Below the pieces are notes generated by a model, which made no database searches, was not told the DNA's origin, and saw only the letters and a program-made list of their open reading frames with translations. DNA of 64,000 bases from Enterococcus villorum (lineage in GTDB: Bacteria; Bacillota; Bacilli; Lactobacillales; Enterococcaceae), in the NCBI RefSeq assembly GCF_007990225.1, contig NZ_BJWF01000006.1, forward strand, positions 1 through 64,000. Reading direction: 5' to 3'. This document shows, piece after piece, positions 47,458-57,999 of this stretch. The translations under genes were made by a program, and so were the position numbers. The stretch's first letter is position 1. Every line of letters begins with the position of its first letter.

Positions 47458-49866
47458 ATGTCAGTAATTGCTGATGTAATCGTAGATGTACCCACTATGC
47501 AAACCGATCAACCTTTCACTTATCTGGTTCCTTCTGAATTGGAAACAGCGATACAAATTGGAATGCGAGTTGAAGTTCCTTTTGGTAATGGTAACCGTCA
47601 TGTCCAAGGCTTTATCATAAATTTACGAGAAACAGATAGAAATACCTTGAACGAATTAAAATCAATTATTCAACTATTGGATTTAGCGCCTGTTGTTAAT
47701 CAAGAATTACTTCGCCTAGCTGATTATATGAAACAAATCACTTATGCGTTTAAGATTACTTGTCTACAAACAATGCTCCCAAGTGTCATGAAAGCTGCAT
47801 ATGACAAGCAAATTTATCCATTGACCGATACTGTAGCAATAACCAATCTTTTTAAAGGTCGAAAAGAAATTTCTTGGAAAGAAGCACAAGAAGAAGGCGT
47901 TTTATCTCAATTGATTCGTTGGCGACAAGAAAAGTTAGTAGATATCAGATACGAAGTCCGCACGAAAAATAAAGTTAAAACAATAAGATTAGTTCAAAAG
48001 AATTTAAATAAAGTCCAAATTGAGGAAGAATGGAATAAATTAAGGCAAAATGCAAAAAAACAAAAAGAATTACTTTTATGTTTAGCTGAGCAAAAAAAAG
48101 CTGAACCAGTTTCTTACTACAAAGAAAGAGGAATCAGTTTAGCCACTTTAAATCAAGGAAAAGAAAAAGGATGGCTGTCCTTTGTAGAGGTAGAACGGTA
48201 TCGTGATCCTTATGAAAATCGAATTTTTGAACAAACTAAGGCATTCAAATTAAACGAAGAACAAGAATATGCAGTGACGCGGATCATTAAAGCTGGACAA
48301 GAAAAAGCGAGTCAAACTTTTTTATTAGAAGGAATTACAGGAAGCGGAAAAACAGAAGTTTATCTTCAAGCAATTGCTGAAGTATTATCTCAAAATAAAA
48401 CAGCGATTATGCTAGTTCCAGAAATTGCTTTAACACCGCAAATGGTTGAACGTTTTAAAGGTCGATTTGGAGAAGCTGTTGCTGTTTTACATAGCGGGCT
48501 TTCTCAAGGAGAAAAATACGATGAGTGGCGTAAAATCGAAAGAGAGGAAGCACAAGTTGTTGTTGGTGCGCGTTCTGCGATTTTCGCACCGTTGACGAAT
48601 ATAGGGTTAATCATCATTGATGAAGAGCATGAATCAAGTTACAAGCAAGATGAAACCCCACGTTACCACGCAAGAGACTTAGCTATTTGGAGAGGGCAAT
48701 ATCATCATTGTCCAGTAGTATTAGGAAGTGCCACGCCATCACTTGAATCACGAGCCCGGGCACAAAAAGGCGTTTATGAGTTATTGCGTTTGAATCAACG
48801 AGCAAAGTTTTCTGCGCAACTTCCGGCAATTGAAATCGTAGATATGCGGCAGGAATTGCAACAACAAAATACTTCTACTTTTTCAAAACAATTGCAAGAA
48901 AAAATACAAGATCGTTTAATAAAAAAAGAACAAACGGTATTGCTACTAAACCGTCGTGGTTATTCTTCTTTTGTGATGTGTCGAGATTGTGGCTTTGTCC
49001 TACCTTGTCCAAACTGTGATATTTCTTTGACTCTTCATATGGATACGCGTTCCATGCGTTGTCATTATTGTGGGCATGAAGAAGCAATTCCTTATCGTTG
49101 TCCAAATTGTGGAGGCAATAAAATCCGTTATTATGGTACGGGGACACAAAAAGTAGAAGAAGAATTAAAAGACTTTTATCCAGAAGCTCGTATTTTACGT
49201 ATGGATGTTGATACAACAAGAAAAAAAGGCGCTCATGAACGTATCTTACAACAATTTGGGAAAAAAAAGGCAGATATCTTATTGGGAACTCAAATGATCG
49301 CAAAAGGATTGGATTTTCCAGATGTTACTTTGGTCGGTGTTCTTAATGCTGATACTTCGCTTAATCTTCCCGATTTTCGATCCAGTGAACATACGTTTCA
49401 ATTGCTCACGCAGGTCTCTGGTCGTGCTGGACGTGCCGAAAAAGCAGGAGAAGTGATTATTCAAACATTTAATCCACAACATTATGCGATTGAATTGGCT
49501 AAAGAACAAAATTATGAACGTTTTTATCAACAAGAAATGGCTGTTCGTCATCGTAGTGGCTATCCTCCTTATTATTTTACCGTAAAGATCACAACGAGCC
49601 ATCAAGAAGAGCAAGTTGCAGCAAAGAAAATCTTTGAAATTTCCCAGCAGTTAAAAGAAGTGCTGGGAGCGCAAAGTCTATTGTTAGGGCCAACACCTAG
49701 TACAGTGAACCGTATTAAAAATCGCTACCATTATCAACTGATTATTAAGTATAAACAAGAACCTGATTTAGCCCATATCTTAAAAAATATTTTAGATCAA
49801 AGCCAAAAAGATCAGCGACAAGGATTATTTGTGGCCATCGATAATGAACCTTTAAACTTTATTTAA
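47458..49866 (+). CDS. priA: Primosomal protein N' (replication restart helicase)
   Basis: Superfamily 2 helicase that reloads the replisome at stalled forks. 802 residues: N-terminal DNA-binding domain, Walker A GITGSGKTEVY (about 290-300), DEEH box in IIIDEEHESSYKQ, and eight zinc-binding cysteines in CRDCGF...CPNCD...CHYCGH...CPNCGG (about 503-550). SD AAAGGAGGAAGG. First gene of the priA-def-fmt-rsmB-stp-prkC cluster. Confidence 0.97.
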   Translation: MSVIADVIVDVPTMQTDQPFTYLVPSELETAIQIGMRVEVPFGNGNRHVQGFIINLRETDRNTLNELKSIIQLLDLAPVVNQELLRLADYMKQITYAFKITCLQTMLPSVMKAAYDKQIYPLTDTVAITNLFKGRKEISWKEAQEEGVLSQLIRWRQEKLVDIRYEVRTKNKVKTIRLVQKNLNKVQIEEEWNKLRQNAKKQKELLLCLAEQKKAEPVSYYKERGISLATLNQGKEKGWLSFVEVERYRDPYENRIFEQTKAFKLNEEQEYAVTRIIKAGQEKASQTFLLEGITGSGKTEVYLQAIAEVLSQNKTAIMLVPEIALTPQMVERFKGRFGEAVAVLHSGLSQGEKYDEWRKIEREEAQVVVGARSAIFAPLTNIGLIIIDEEHESSYKQDETPRYHARDLAIWRGQYHHCPVVLGSATPSLESRARAQKGVYELLRLNQRAKFSAQLPAIEIVDMRQELQQQNTSTFSKQLQEKIQDRLIKKEQTVLLLNRRGYSSFVMCRDCGFVLPCPNCDISLTLHMDTRSMRCHYCGHEEAIPYRCPNCGGNKIRYYGTGTQKVEEELKDFYPEARILRMDVDTTRKKGAHERILQQFGKKKADILLGTQMIAKGLDFPDVTLVGVLNADTSLNLPDFRSSEHTFQLLTQVSGRAGRAEKAGEVIIQTFNPQHYAIELAKEQNYERFYQQEMAVRHRSGYPPYYFTVKITTSHQEEQVAAKKIFEISQQLKEVLGAQSLLLGPTPSTVNRIKNRYHYQLIIKYKQEPDLAHILKNILDQSQKDQRQGLFVAIDNEPLNFI

Positions 49867-49879
49867 GAAAGGAAATAAT

Positions 49880-50371
49880 ATGCGTTATCCTATATTGATC
49901 CACCCCAATGATAAATTAAAATGTGTTTCTCAACCCATAGACATCATCACTGATGAGACCATTGACTTACTAGACAATCTCTATGAAACCATGGTGGCCA
50001 ATGATGGCATCGGTATTGCTGCACCACAAGTAGGAAAAAACAAACGAATAGCCATCGTTGAAGTTGATGAAGGGGAAAAATTTGAACTAATCAATCCAGA
50101 AATTATTGATGCAAAAGGTGAAGACATTGATGTAGAAGGATGTTTAAGTATTCCTCATGTATATGGAACAGTCAAGCGATTTGACGAAGTGACAGTTCGC
50201 TATTATGATCGTGAAGGAGAAGAAATAGAAGTGACAGCTTTTGGTTACTTGGCTCGAGCATTTCAGCATGAAATTGACCACTTAAATGGCGTATTATTTG
50301 TTGAAAAAATGATTGAGCAAATTCCAGAAGCCGATTTAGAAAATTATATGGAGGAACATCTGAATGACTAA
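49880..50371 (+). CDS. def: Peptide deformylase
   Basis: Removes the N-formyl group from nascent proteins. 163 residues with the three metal-site motifs GIGIAAPQVG, EGCLSIP and HEIDH (about 47-56, 90-96, 133-137). SD AAGAAAGGA. It overlaps fmt by eight bases, pairing formylation of the initiator tRNA with deformylation of the product. Confidence 0.96.
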   Translation: MRYPILIHPNDKLKCVSQPIDIITDETIDLLDNLYETMVANDGIGIAAPQVGKNKRIAIVEVDEGEKFELINPEIIDAKGEDIDVEGCLSIPHVYGTVKRFDEVTVRYYDREGEEIEVTAFGYLARAFQHEIDHLNGVLFVEKMIEQIPEADLENYMEEHLND

Positions 50372-51305
50372 ATTAGTATTTATGGGAACACCTGCTTTTT
50401 CGGTGCCGATCCTTGAGGGCTTATTAGAAGAAGGTTACGAAGTGGTAGCGGTTGTTACTCAACCTGATCGACCGGTCGGACGGAAAAAAGTTATTACCCC
50501 TTCGCCAGTAAAAGAAGCCGCAGTCAAGCACGAATTACTGGTGTTGCAGCCTGAAAAAATAGCTGGTTCAGAAGAAATGGAAAAAATCATTGCTTTACAA
50601 CCAGACGTGATTGTTACAGCAGCCTTTGGACAATTTTTACCAGAAAAATTATTACAAGTACCAACGCATGGCGCCGTGAATGTCCATGCGTCCTTGCTAC
50701 CAAAATATCGAGGTGGTGCACCTGTTCATTATGCAATTATTAATGGGGAAAAAGAAACCGGTGTGACAATCATGGAAATGATCAAAAAAATGGATGCTGG
50801 TGGAATTTATGCCCAAGAGAGCATACCGATTACCAAACAAGACGATGTAGGTAGTATGTTTGAGAAATTAAGTATTTTAGGTAAACAGTTATTATTAAAA
50901 ACATTACCTGGTATTTTAAATGGCAACCTTATGCCATATCCGCAAGATGAATCAAAAGTCACTTTTTCACCAAATATTACACGTGAACAAGAAGCAATTG
51001 ATTGGAAGAAAACAGCTGAAGAAGTTGATCATCAAGTACGTGGGATGCGTCCATGGCCAATTGCATTTACCACATATGAAAAAACACGTTGGAAACTCTT
51101 GGCTGTTGAAGTGTTGGATGAAAAAACAACGGCTGAACCAGGAACCATTATTAAGAAAGATAAGAAAAATCTTTGGGTTGCTTGTGGCAATCAAACAGTA
51201 CTAGCTATCAAAGAATTACAACCAGCAGGCAAAAGCAAGCAAGTCATTAGCGAATTTTTAAATGGTAGTGGCCAGCAAGTAACGATTGGTCAGCAGGTGA
51301 AATAA
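50364..51305 (+). CDS. fmt: Methionyl-tRNA formyltransferase
   Basis: Formylates Met-tRNA(fMet) with 10-formyl-THF. 313 residues with VFMGTPAFSVPILE, VTQPDRPVGR and the catalytic segment VNVHASLLPKYRGGAPVHYA. The C-terminal tRNA-binding domain is complete. SD ATGGAGGAA lies inside def; the last base is shared with the rsmB ATG. Confidence 0.97.
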   Translation: MTKLVFMGTPAFSVPILEGLLEEGYEVVAVVTQPDRPVGRKKVITPSPVKEAAVKHELLVLQPEKIAGSEEMEKIIALQPDVIVTAAFGQFLPEKLLQVPTHGAVNVHASLLPKYRGGAPVHYAIINGEKETGVTIMEMIKKMDAGGIYAQESIPITKQDDVGSMFEKLSILGKQLLLKTLPGILNGNLMPYPQDESKVTFSPNITREQEAIDWKKTAEEVDHQVRGMRPWPIAFTTYEKTRWKLLAVEVLDEKTTAEPGTIIKKDKKNLWVACGNQTVLAIKELQPAGKSKQVISEFLNGSGQQVTIGQQVK

Positions 51306-52663
51306 TGGCAAAAATACCAAAAAAAATGAAAAAATCAGTACGTTATATGGCGCTTGTCACACTTGAAAGAGTGAACAAAGGTGGAGCTTATTCAAATTTA
51401 TTATTAAATGAAATGATCAAACAAGGTAATTTAAATCAAAAAGATGTCGGTTTATTTACTGAATTAGTCTATGGAACCATTAGTCGTCAACTTTTGCTTG
51501 AATTTTATATTGCTCCGTTGATTACTCATGCAAAAAAAGTGGATGACTGGGTGAAAACATTGCTTTGTTTATCGGTTTATCAATTAGAATTTTTAGATAA
51601 AGTACCTGCTCATGCGATTTTAAATGAGGCTGTTGAAATTGCTAAAATCAAAGGAAATCCAGGGACTGGGAAATTTGTTAATGGTGTTTTAAGAAACTAT
51701 CAACGTCAGGAAAAGCCAGACGTAGAAAAAATCAGTGAGCCTGTTGAACGTTTAGCCATAAAGATTAGTTTACCGATATGGTTAACCAAACGTTTAATTA
51801 AACAAATCGGCTATGAAGAAACGGAAAAGCTAGGTCTTTCTCTCTATCAACCGAGTCGGGTGAGTGGACGTGTAGATACTAGAAAATGTTCGAGAGAGCA
51901 AGCGATCATGACTTTGCAATCAGAAGAAATTTCTGCCAAAGAAAGCCAGCTGAGTCCGTATGGAGTTGTTGCTGAAAAAGGACGTTTAGCTTCAAGTTCC
52001 TTATTCCATGATGGGATAATGACTATTCAAGATGAAAGTTCTATGCTCGTAGCACCAACGATGCAAATTGAGCCAGAGCATCATGTATTAGATGCTTGTG
52101 CCGCGCCTGGTGGTAAAACAACCCATATCGCAACATTTTTGGATCCTACATGTGGTGGAGAAGTGACGGCATTAGATGTTCACGAACATAAAGTAAAGTT
52201 AATTGAAGAAAATGCTGAGCGTTTAGGTGTTTTTTCTGCTGTATACGCGCAAAAAATGGATGCAAGAGAAGTAAAAGATCAATTTGCCACTGCAACATTT
52301 GATCGTATTTTAGTAGATGCACCTTGTTCAGGATTGGGACTACTTAGAAGAAAACCTGATATTCGTTACAAAAAAAATGCCAAAGATTTAGCTAATTTAC
52401 CAGCGATTCAGTTAGCGATTTTGGAAAGCTGTGCAAGTGTGTTAAAATCTTCTGGAATATTGACTTATAGTACTTGTACGATTCTTAAAGAAGAAAACCA
52501 AGAAGTGATTGAAACATTTTTGAAACGACATTCTGATTTTGAGAGGATTGATGTTTTAGTTGATCCTGTGCTACAATCATCAATCGAAGATAAGATGTTG
52601 ACTTTATACCCACATCAATTCGATACAGATGGGTTTTTCATTTGTTGTTTGCGTAAAAAGTAA
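51305..52663 (+). CDS. rsmB: 16S rRNA (cytosine-967 C5)-methyltransferase
   Basis: 452 residues: an N-terminal NusB-like RNA-binding domain (about 10-140) and a Rossmann methyltransferase domain with SAM motif LDACAAPGGKTTH, DAPCSGLG and the second catalytic cysteine in TYSTCTI. Methylates C967 of 16S rRNA. It begins at the last base of the fmt stop, so it is translationally coupled, and precedes stp. Confidence 0.95.
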   Translation: MAKIPKKMKKSVRYMALVTLERVNKGGAYSNLLLNEMIKQGNLNQKDVGLFTELVYGTISRQLLLEFYIAPLITHAKKVDDWVKTLLCLSVYQLEFLDKVPAHAILNEAVEIAKIKGNPGTGKFVNGVLRNYQRQEKPDVEKISEPVERLAIKISLPIWLTKRLIKQIGYEETEKLGLSLYQPSRVSGRVDTRKCSREQAIMTLQSEEISAKESQLSPYGVVAEKGRLASSSLFHDGIMTIQDESSMLVAPTMQIEPEHHVLDACAAPGGKTTHIATFLDPTCGGEVTALDVHEHKVKLIEENAERLGVFSAVYAQKMDAREVKDQFATATFDRILVDAPCSGLGLLRRKPDIRYKKNAKDLANLPAIQLAILESCASVLKSSGILTYSTCTILKEENQEVIETFLKRHSDFERIDVLVDPVLQSSIEDKMLTLYPHQFDTDGFFICCLRKK

Positions 52664-52675
52664 TGAGGTGAAAGA

Positions 52676-53416
52676 ATGCAGATTGAATATCAATCCGATG
52701 TAGGAAAACGACGTAATACAAATCAAGATTATGCAAGCGTCTTTACTAATCAAGCTGGAATCAAATTAGCCGTGTTAGCTGATGGAATGGGCGGGCATCG
52801 TGCCGGCGATATTGCTAGCCAAATGGCTGTTACAAATTTAGGAACTGCTTGGGAAAGTTTGAGTATAAGCGATGATGAAAAAGTAGCTCAATGGTTCATT
52901 CAAACCATTCAGGAAGAAAACACGCGTATTTATCAGCGCGGACAAGAACAACCTGAATATAATGGAATGGGAACGACAATTGTTGCTGCTGCTTTGTCAA
53001 AAGATCAGTTCACTATTGCTCATGTAGGGGATAGTCGTGCTTATCTTATTCGCGAAGACAGAATCATTCAGTTAACGGAAGATCATTCTTTAGTGAATGA
53101 ACTTGTGAAATCGGGAGAGATTAGTGAAGAAATGGCTGTTAATCACCCACGAAAAAATATTTTAACTCGTTCAGTCGGTATGCCTGGAACAGTAGAAGTG
53201 GATGTCTCTACTTATTTTTGGCAACTGAAAGATCGCTTGTTATTGTGTTCTGATGGTTTGACTAACATGTTGTCTGAAGAGATGATTGGTACGATCGTCA
53301 ACCAAGATGGAGATTTGCTAGACAAAGTAACGGAATTGATTAAACGCGCCAATGAAGCCGGTGGCGCAGATAATATCACCGTTCTTCTGATTGAATATAA
53401 GGAGGACGTCGCATGA
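52676..53416 (+). CDS. stp: PP2C-type Ser/Thr phosphatase
   Basis: 246 residues with PP2C metal-binding motifs: [14 protein letters not shown] (about 36-49), [18 protein letters not shown] and [10 protein letters not shown]. It dephosphorylates targets of the adjacent kinase. SD TGAGGTGAAAG. It overlaps prkC by four bases, keeping phosphatase and kinase in step. The enterococcal counterpart is called IreP. Confidence 0.95.
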   Translation: MQIEYQSDVGKRRNTNQDYASVFTNQAGIKLAVLADGMGGHRAGDIASQMAVTNLGTAWESLSISDDEKVAQWFIQTIQEENTRIYQRGQEQPEYNGMGTTIVAAALSKDQFTIAHVGDSRAYLIREDRIIQLTEDHSLVNELVKSGEISEEMAVNHPRKNILTRSVGMPGTVEVDVSTYFWQLKDRLLLCSDGLTNMLSEEMIGTIVNQDGDLLDKVTELIKRANEAGGADNITVLLIEYKEDVA

Positions 53417-55479
53417 TCGAGCCTGGCAAAAAATTGAATGGACGTTACCAGATTACTGGGAATATCGGAAGTGGAGGCATGGCAAACGTTTTTCTAGCTC
53501 ATGACCTTATTTTAGATCGTGACGTAGCAATAAAAGTATTGCGATTTGATTTTCAAAACGATCAAACAGCGATCCGACGTTTTCAACGAGAAGCATTGGC
53601 TGCGACAGAACTGGTTCATCCCAACATCGTTAGTGTTTACGACGTAGGAGAAGAAGATGACATGCAATATCTAGTGATGGAGTATGTCAAGGGAATGGAT
53701 CTAAAAAGATATATTCAAACGCATTATCCCATTCCTTATGAAACAGCTGTCAATATTATGCAGCAAATCTTATCGGCGATTTCTTTAGCACATAATCATC
53801 AAATCATCCATCGTGATTTGAAACCGCAAAATGTTTTGATTGATAATGAAGGTGTTGTCAAAATTACCGATTTTGGGATTGCCATTGCTTTATCTGAAAC
53901 ATCAATCACTCAAACGAATACGATGTTAGGTTCTGTCCATTACTTGTCTCCAGAACAAGCCAGAGGAAGTATGGCTACTAAACAGTCAGATATCTATGCA
54001 CTGGGGATTATCCTTTATGAAATGCTGACAGGCAGTGTCCCGTTTGATGGAGAATCAGCTGTCACTATTGCATTAAAACATTTTCAAGATGAGCTACCTT
54101 CAATTAAAGAATTAGATCCAACAACACCACAAGCTTTAGAAAATGTGGTGTTGAAAGCGACAGCAAAAGAACCCGCTGATCGATATAAAACAGCTGAAGA
54201 AATGTCAGAAGATTTAGCAACGGCTTTATCTCCTGCAAGAGCCCAAGAAGCCAGATGGCAACCGCATGCCATGATCAATGAAACCAAAGTGCTCTCGCCT
54301 GTGGATGAAGATATGCCTATGCCAGAATCGTTTAAGTCTATGCCATTGCCACAAGAAAAAGAAGAAAAATCAGAGTTAGCTGAAGAAACTGTTCCAGATC
54401 CAAAAACAAAAAAACATAAAAAATGGTGGATCATTTTATTAGTTATTTTAGCATTATTAGGGGTCGGGACAGCTGTCTTATTTGCTTCTGGTGGACGTGG
54501 TGAAGTAGTGGTTCCTGATGTCTCTGGATTATCAGAAGCCTCAGCAAGAGATACATTAACACAAGCTAAATTAGAAGTAGCGACAAAAACAGAAGAAATT
54601 CCTGACGACAAGATTGAAGAAGGCGATGTAGTTAAAACAGATCCTGCAGCAGGAACAACAGTCAAACAAAAACGTGAAATCACACTTTATGTGAGTACAG
54701 GCAAGAAAAAAATCAAACTAGATGATTACAGTGGCATGAGTTACGATGAGGTAAACAATCAACTGAAAAAACTTGGCTTTTCATCTGATCGTATCAAAAA
54801 GGAAGAAGAATTTAGTGATGAAGTCGAAAACGGTCGAATCATTTCTCAATCAGATGATGAGGGAACGAAAGTTGACCCAACGACAGATACCATCACATTT
54901 GTTGTAAGTAAAGGATCTCAACCAACTATGAGTGATTATACTGGGCAAAATTATGAAACAGTTATGAGTGATTATACTGGGCAAAATTATGAAACAGTCC
55001 GTGGCATATTAAGCTCAAACGGCTATAAGAATATCAGCTCAACTTATGACTATAGTGATACGGTTCCAGTAGGTTCTATCATTAGTCAATTACCTAGTTA
55101 TGGTGAGCCATTGACAGAATCTAGTTATATAAGTTTTGTTGTTAGCCAAGGACCAAAGGCCAAAACGCTAAATGATATTTCAGGTTATACGAAGAGTGAT
55201 GCCCAAAGCTATTTGTCAGATATTGGCGCAGAATATATCGGACATGAAACCTATGAATACTCTGACACTGTTGAAAAAGACAAAGTGATTCGTACAGTAC
55301 CTGGGGTGGGAGCTTCTGTCACACCAGGAACGGTTGTTAATGTTATTTACTCAAAAGGACCTGAACCAGAAAAAGAATCCTCTAGTACTCAAAAAGAGAC
55401 AACAAGTAGCAGTAAAGACAGTACAAGTAGTAGCACGTCAAAAGAGGAAGAAAGCACTACTAGTTCTACAGAAAAATAA
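53413..55479 (+). CDS. prkC: PASTA-domain Ser/Thr protein kinase (PrkC/IreK)
   Basis: 688 residues. Cytoplasmic kinase domain (about 11-275) with [12 protein letters not shown], Lys41 in VAIK, Asp135 in HRDLKPQN and the DFG loop; a juxtamembrane linker; one transmembrane helix (about 338-358); four PASTA repeats that sense muropeptides or lipid II (about 364-650); and a Ser/Thr-rich extracellular tail. In enterococci this kinase governs cephalosporin tolerance and envelope homeostasis. The third PASTA repeat carries a 12-residue tandem duplication (506-529). Overlaps stp by four bases. Confidence 0.96.
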   Translation: MIEPGKKLNGRYQITGNIGSGGMANVFLAHDLILDRDVAIKVLRFDFQNDQTAIRRFQREALAATELVHPNIVSVYDVGEEDDMQYLVMEYVKGMDLKRYIQTHYPIPYETAVNIMQQILSAISLAHNHQIIHRDLKPQNVLIDNEGVVKITDFGIAIALSETSITQTNTMLGSVHYLSPEQARGSMATKQSDIYALGIILYEMLTGSVPFDGESAVTIALKHFQDELPSIKELDPTTPQALENVVLKATAKEPADRYKTAEEMSEDLATALSPARAQEARWQPHAMINETKVLSPVDEDMPMPESFKSMPLPQEKEEKSELAEETVPDPKTKKHKKWWIILLVILALLGVGTAVLFASGGRGEVVVPDVSGLSEASARDTLTQAKLEVATKTEEIPDDKIEEGDVVKTDPAAGTTVKQKREITLYVSTGKKKIKLDDYSGMSYDEVNNQLKKLGFSSDRIKKEEEFSDEVENGRIISQSDDEGTKVDPTTDTITFVVSKGSQPTMSDYTGQNYETVMSDYTGQNYETVRGILSSNGYKNISSTYDYSDTVPVGSIISQLPSYGEPLTESSYISFVVSQGPKAKTLNDISGYTKSDAQSYLSDIGAEYIGHETYEYSDTVEKDKVIRTVPGVGASVTPGTVVNVIYSKGPEPEKESSSTQKETTSSSKDSTSSSTSKEEESTTSSTEK
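54928..54999 (+). repeat. In-frame 36-bp tandem duplication in prkC
   Basis: The 36-base units 54928-54963 and 54964-54999 differ only at the last base (GTT/GTC). Each encodes [12 protein letters not shown], which is the start of PASTA repeat 3, so the protein has this strand-helix segment twice. Confidence 0.97.
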
Positions 55480-55482
55480 ATG

Positions 55483-55526
55483 TGAAAAAAGAAGGGACAT
55501 TCATTCATGATTGTCTCTTCTTTTTA
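55483..55526 (+). terminator. Terminator after prkC
   Basis: Arms AAAAGAAGGGACA and TGTCTCTTCTTTTT around ATTCATGAT, with T-run. I can assign nothing to the rest of the gene-free stretch (55527-55791). Confidence 0.8.
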
Positions 55527-55791
55527 ATCTCTGTCAAAAAGGAGCTCATAAACTTGTGGGCAAAACGTTCCTCATCATTTTCTAAATATCGTCACTCCGC
55601 CTATAATGAATGATTGTAAAAGCAATCATATAAGAAGAAAACGATTGACAACCAATTTTTTTTGAAAACGCTAGAATCAATTCAAAATCTTATGTACATA
55701 GATGAACGTTGTCCTTTTTTTATTGGATTTCGCTAAGTTTCTAGCAAGGAATGGCACATGATTTTTCCTTCCTGTGGTAAAATAAATAAAA

Positions 55792-56697
55792 ATGGAGGTG
55801 GCGCACATCAAAGGACAAATCAGAAAAGCAATCAGTGGATTTTATTATGTATACTCAGATGGTGAGACCTATCAAACCAGAGGCAGAGGGAACTTTCGTA
55901 ACCGAAAAATCACTCCTTTAGTTGGTGATCAGGTTCTATTTGAAAGCGAAAATAAAACAGATGGCTATTTATTAGAAGTGATGCCTCGTAAAAATCAACT
56001 GGTACGACCACCAGTGACCAATGTTGATTTAGGTGTGGTGGTTACGAGTCTAGTCGAACCCAATTTTTCTTATAATTTATTGGATCGTTTTTTAGTGATG
56101 TTGGAATACGAATTAATTGAACCAATTATCTTTTTAACTAAAACAGATTTAGCACCTAATGACCCTATGATTGATGAAATTAAACGAACGTACGAAGCAA
56201 TTGGTTACCCAGTGATTATTCCCGACCATCCAGGGGATACAGAGGAATTAGTACGTTATTTCCCAGAACGCCTATCTGTTTTTATGGGACAATCTGGAGC
56301 TGGGAAATCAACATTGTTAAATCAAATTTCACCACAATTGAATTTGGAAACTGGCGAGATTTCTGATTCGTTAGGGCGAGGCAGACATACAACTAGACAT
56401 GTAGAACTGATTCCACTGTATGATGGACTAGTAGCAGATACTCCTGGATTTAGTTCAATCGATTTTTTAACGATCGAAGCATCAGAATTACCAAAACAAT
56501 TTCCTGAATTTGTCCTTGCAGCAAAGCATTGCCGGTTTAGAGAATGTATGCATGCGAAAGAACCAGACTGTGAAGTAAAGCGACAAGTAAGCGCTGGTGA
56601 CATTGCACAAACACGTTATGATAATTATTTACAATTTTTACAAGAAATCGAAAATCGTAAACCAATGTATTCAAAAAAAGAGGGAAAACGAAAGTAG
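55792..56697 (+). CDS. rsgA: Ribosome small-subunit GTPase RsgA
   Basis: Circularly permuted GTPase that assists 30S maturation. N-terminal OB fold, then GTPase motifs in permuted order: TKTDL (G4), GQSGAGKSTLLNQI (G1) and DTPGF (G3), and a C-terminal zinc site CRFRECMHAKEPDC. About 300 residues. The annotated ATG (55792) overlaps the SD: GGAGGTG (55794-55800) sits six bases before ATC 55807, where the homology-like sequence KGQIRKAISG begins. So the true start may be the non-standard ATC. rpe follows closely. Confidence 0.93.
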   Translation: MEVAHIKGQIRKAISGFYYVYSDGETYQTRGRGNFRNRKITPLVGDQVLFESENKTDGYLLEVMPRKNQLVRPPVTNVDLGVVVTSLVEPNFSYNLLDRFLVMLEYELIEPIIFLTKTDLAPNDPMIDEIKRTYEAIGYPVIIPDHPGDTEELVRYFPERLSVFMGQSGAGKSTLLNQISPQLNLETGEISDSLGRGRHTTRHVELIPLYDGLVADTPGFSSIDFLTIEASELPKQFPEFVLAAKHCRFRECMHAKEPDCEVKRQVSAGDIAQTRYDNYLQFLQEIENRKPMYSKKEGKRK

Positions 56698-56709
56698 GAG
56701 GAATGATTG

Positions 56710-57360
56710 ATGAAAATAGCACCATCTATCTTAAGTGCAGATTTTGCTAATTTACAAAAGGACATTGAATTAGTAGAAAAAGGCGGAGCCGATTATATCC
56801 ATGTAGATGTGATGGATGGCCAGTTTGTTCCAAATATTACCTTTGGGCCAAATATTGTCCAAGCAATTCGCCCTATTACGAAATTACCTTTAGATGTTCA
56901 TTTAATGATCGTTGATCCTGAAAATTATATTCCAGCATTTGCAAAAGCTGGAGCGGATATAATTACCGTACACGTTGAAGCAACCCCACATATCCATCGA
57001 GCACTTCAAATGATGAAAGATTTAGGTGTAAAAGCTGGTGTGGTCATTAATCCAGGCACACCTGTATCGATGATTAAGCCAGTTTTATCAATGGTGGATC
57101 AAATTTTAGTTATGACCGTTAACCCTGGTTTTGGGGGACAAAGTTTTATAAATGAAACAGTGGATAAAATTGTGGAATTAGCAGACTTACGTGAACAAAA
57201 CGATTGGCATTACTTAATTGAAGTGGATGGAGGAATTGTGCCAGAAACAGCTCAAATTTGCCAAGAGGCTGGAGCAGATATTTTTGTTGCGGGTTCTTAT
57301 GTCTATGGCTCAGAAAATCCAGTAGGACAGATTACGAAGCTTAAAGAGGCTTTGAGTTAA
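56710..57360 (+). CDS. rpe: Ribulose-phosphate 3-epimerase
   Basis: Interconverts ribulose-5-P and xylulose-5-P in the pentose phosphate pathway. 216-residue TIM barrel with KIAPSILSADFANL, HVDVMDGQFVPNI, DVHLMI, VNPGFGGQSF and EVDGGI motifs. ATG 56710 has SD AGGAGGA seven bases upstream; an in-frame TTG sits just before. The rsgA-rpe-thiN order is conserved. Confidence 0.96.
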   Translation: MKIAPSILSADFANLQKDIELVEKGGADYIHVDVMDGQFVPNITFGPNIVQAIRPITKLPLDVHLMIVDPENYIPAFAKAGADIITVHVEATPHIHRALQMMKDLGVKAGVVINPGTPVSMIKPVLSMVDQILVMTVNPGFGGQSFINETVDKIVELADLREQNDWHYLIEVDGGIVPETAQICQEAGADIFVAGSYVYGSENPVGQITKLKEALS

Positions 57361-57999
57361 ATGCAGGTCTTATTAGTGGCAGGAGGTTCTCCTGAAAATT
57401 GGCCGCAAGAACTTAAAAAAAGTTATGATTGTTATATAGGAGTTGATCGTGGTTCATGGAACCTTCTTCAACATGATTTTCCATTAGATTTAGCAATTGG
57501 AGATTTTGATTCGTTGTCCGTTAAAGAAAAAGAAGTAATTAGAAAAGAAGCCACTCATTTTATTCAAGCTCCTGCAGAAAAAGATGACACGGATACACAA
57601 TTAGGTTTAAAGAAAGCCATTGAGCTTTATCCTAAAGCGACAATAACGATTATCGGAGCAACGGGAGGACGTTTAGACCATCTTCTCGCCAATCTTTGGT
57701 TACCACTAGAGCCACGGTTTAAGCCATATGCTCAAAATCTAATCATTTGGGATAACCAAAATTATGTGACTTATTACTTGCCAGGAGAACACGTCATTAC
57801 CAAAATACCAGAAATGAGTTATTTGGCCTACTGTTGCTTAACCCCAGTAAAGGAGTTAACCATAAAAAATAGCAAATATGAATTAGAAACGACAGATGTC
57901 TTACAGGCGACTTCTTATGCAAGCAATGAATTTATTTCAAATACTGCCACCTTTTCATTTACATCTGGAATGGTATCAGTTATTCAAAGTAAAGATTAA
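57361..57999 (+). CDS. thiN: Thiamine pyrophosphokinase
   Basis: Pyrophosphorylates thiamine to TPP, the ligand of the thiT riboswitch in this window. 212 residues; N-terminal catalytic domain with IGVDRGSWNLL, LAIGDFDSL, KDDTDTQLGL and IGATGGRLDHLL, and a C-terminal thiamine-binding domain. The ATG follows the rpe stop with no gap, indicating coupling. Confidence 0.94.
   Translation: MQVLLVAGGSPENWPQELKKSYDCYIGVDRGSWNLLQHDFPLDLAIGDFDSLSVKEKEVIRKEATHFIQAPAEKDDTDTQLGLKKAIELYPKATITIIGATGGRLDHLLANLWLPLEPRFKPYAQNLIIWDNQNYVTYYLPGEHVITKIPEMSYLAYCCLTPVKELTIKNSKYELETTDVLQATSYASNEFISNTATFSFTSGMVSVIQSKD

Noticed and set aside
54084-54683. 199-codon minus-strand ORF opposite prkC
   Set aside because: Antisense shadow of the kinase linker and PASTA 1; Ser-rich composition and no start signal.
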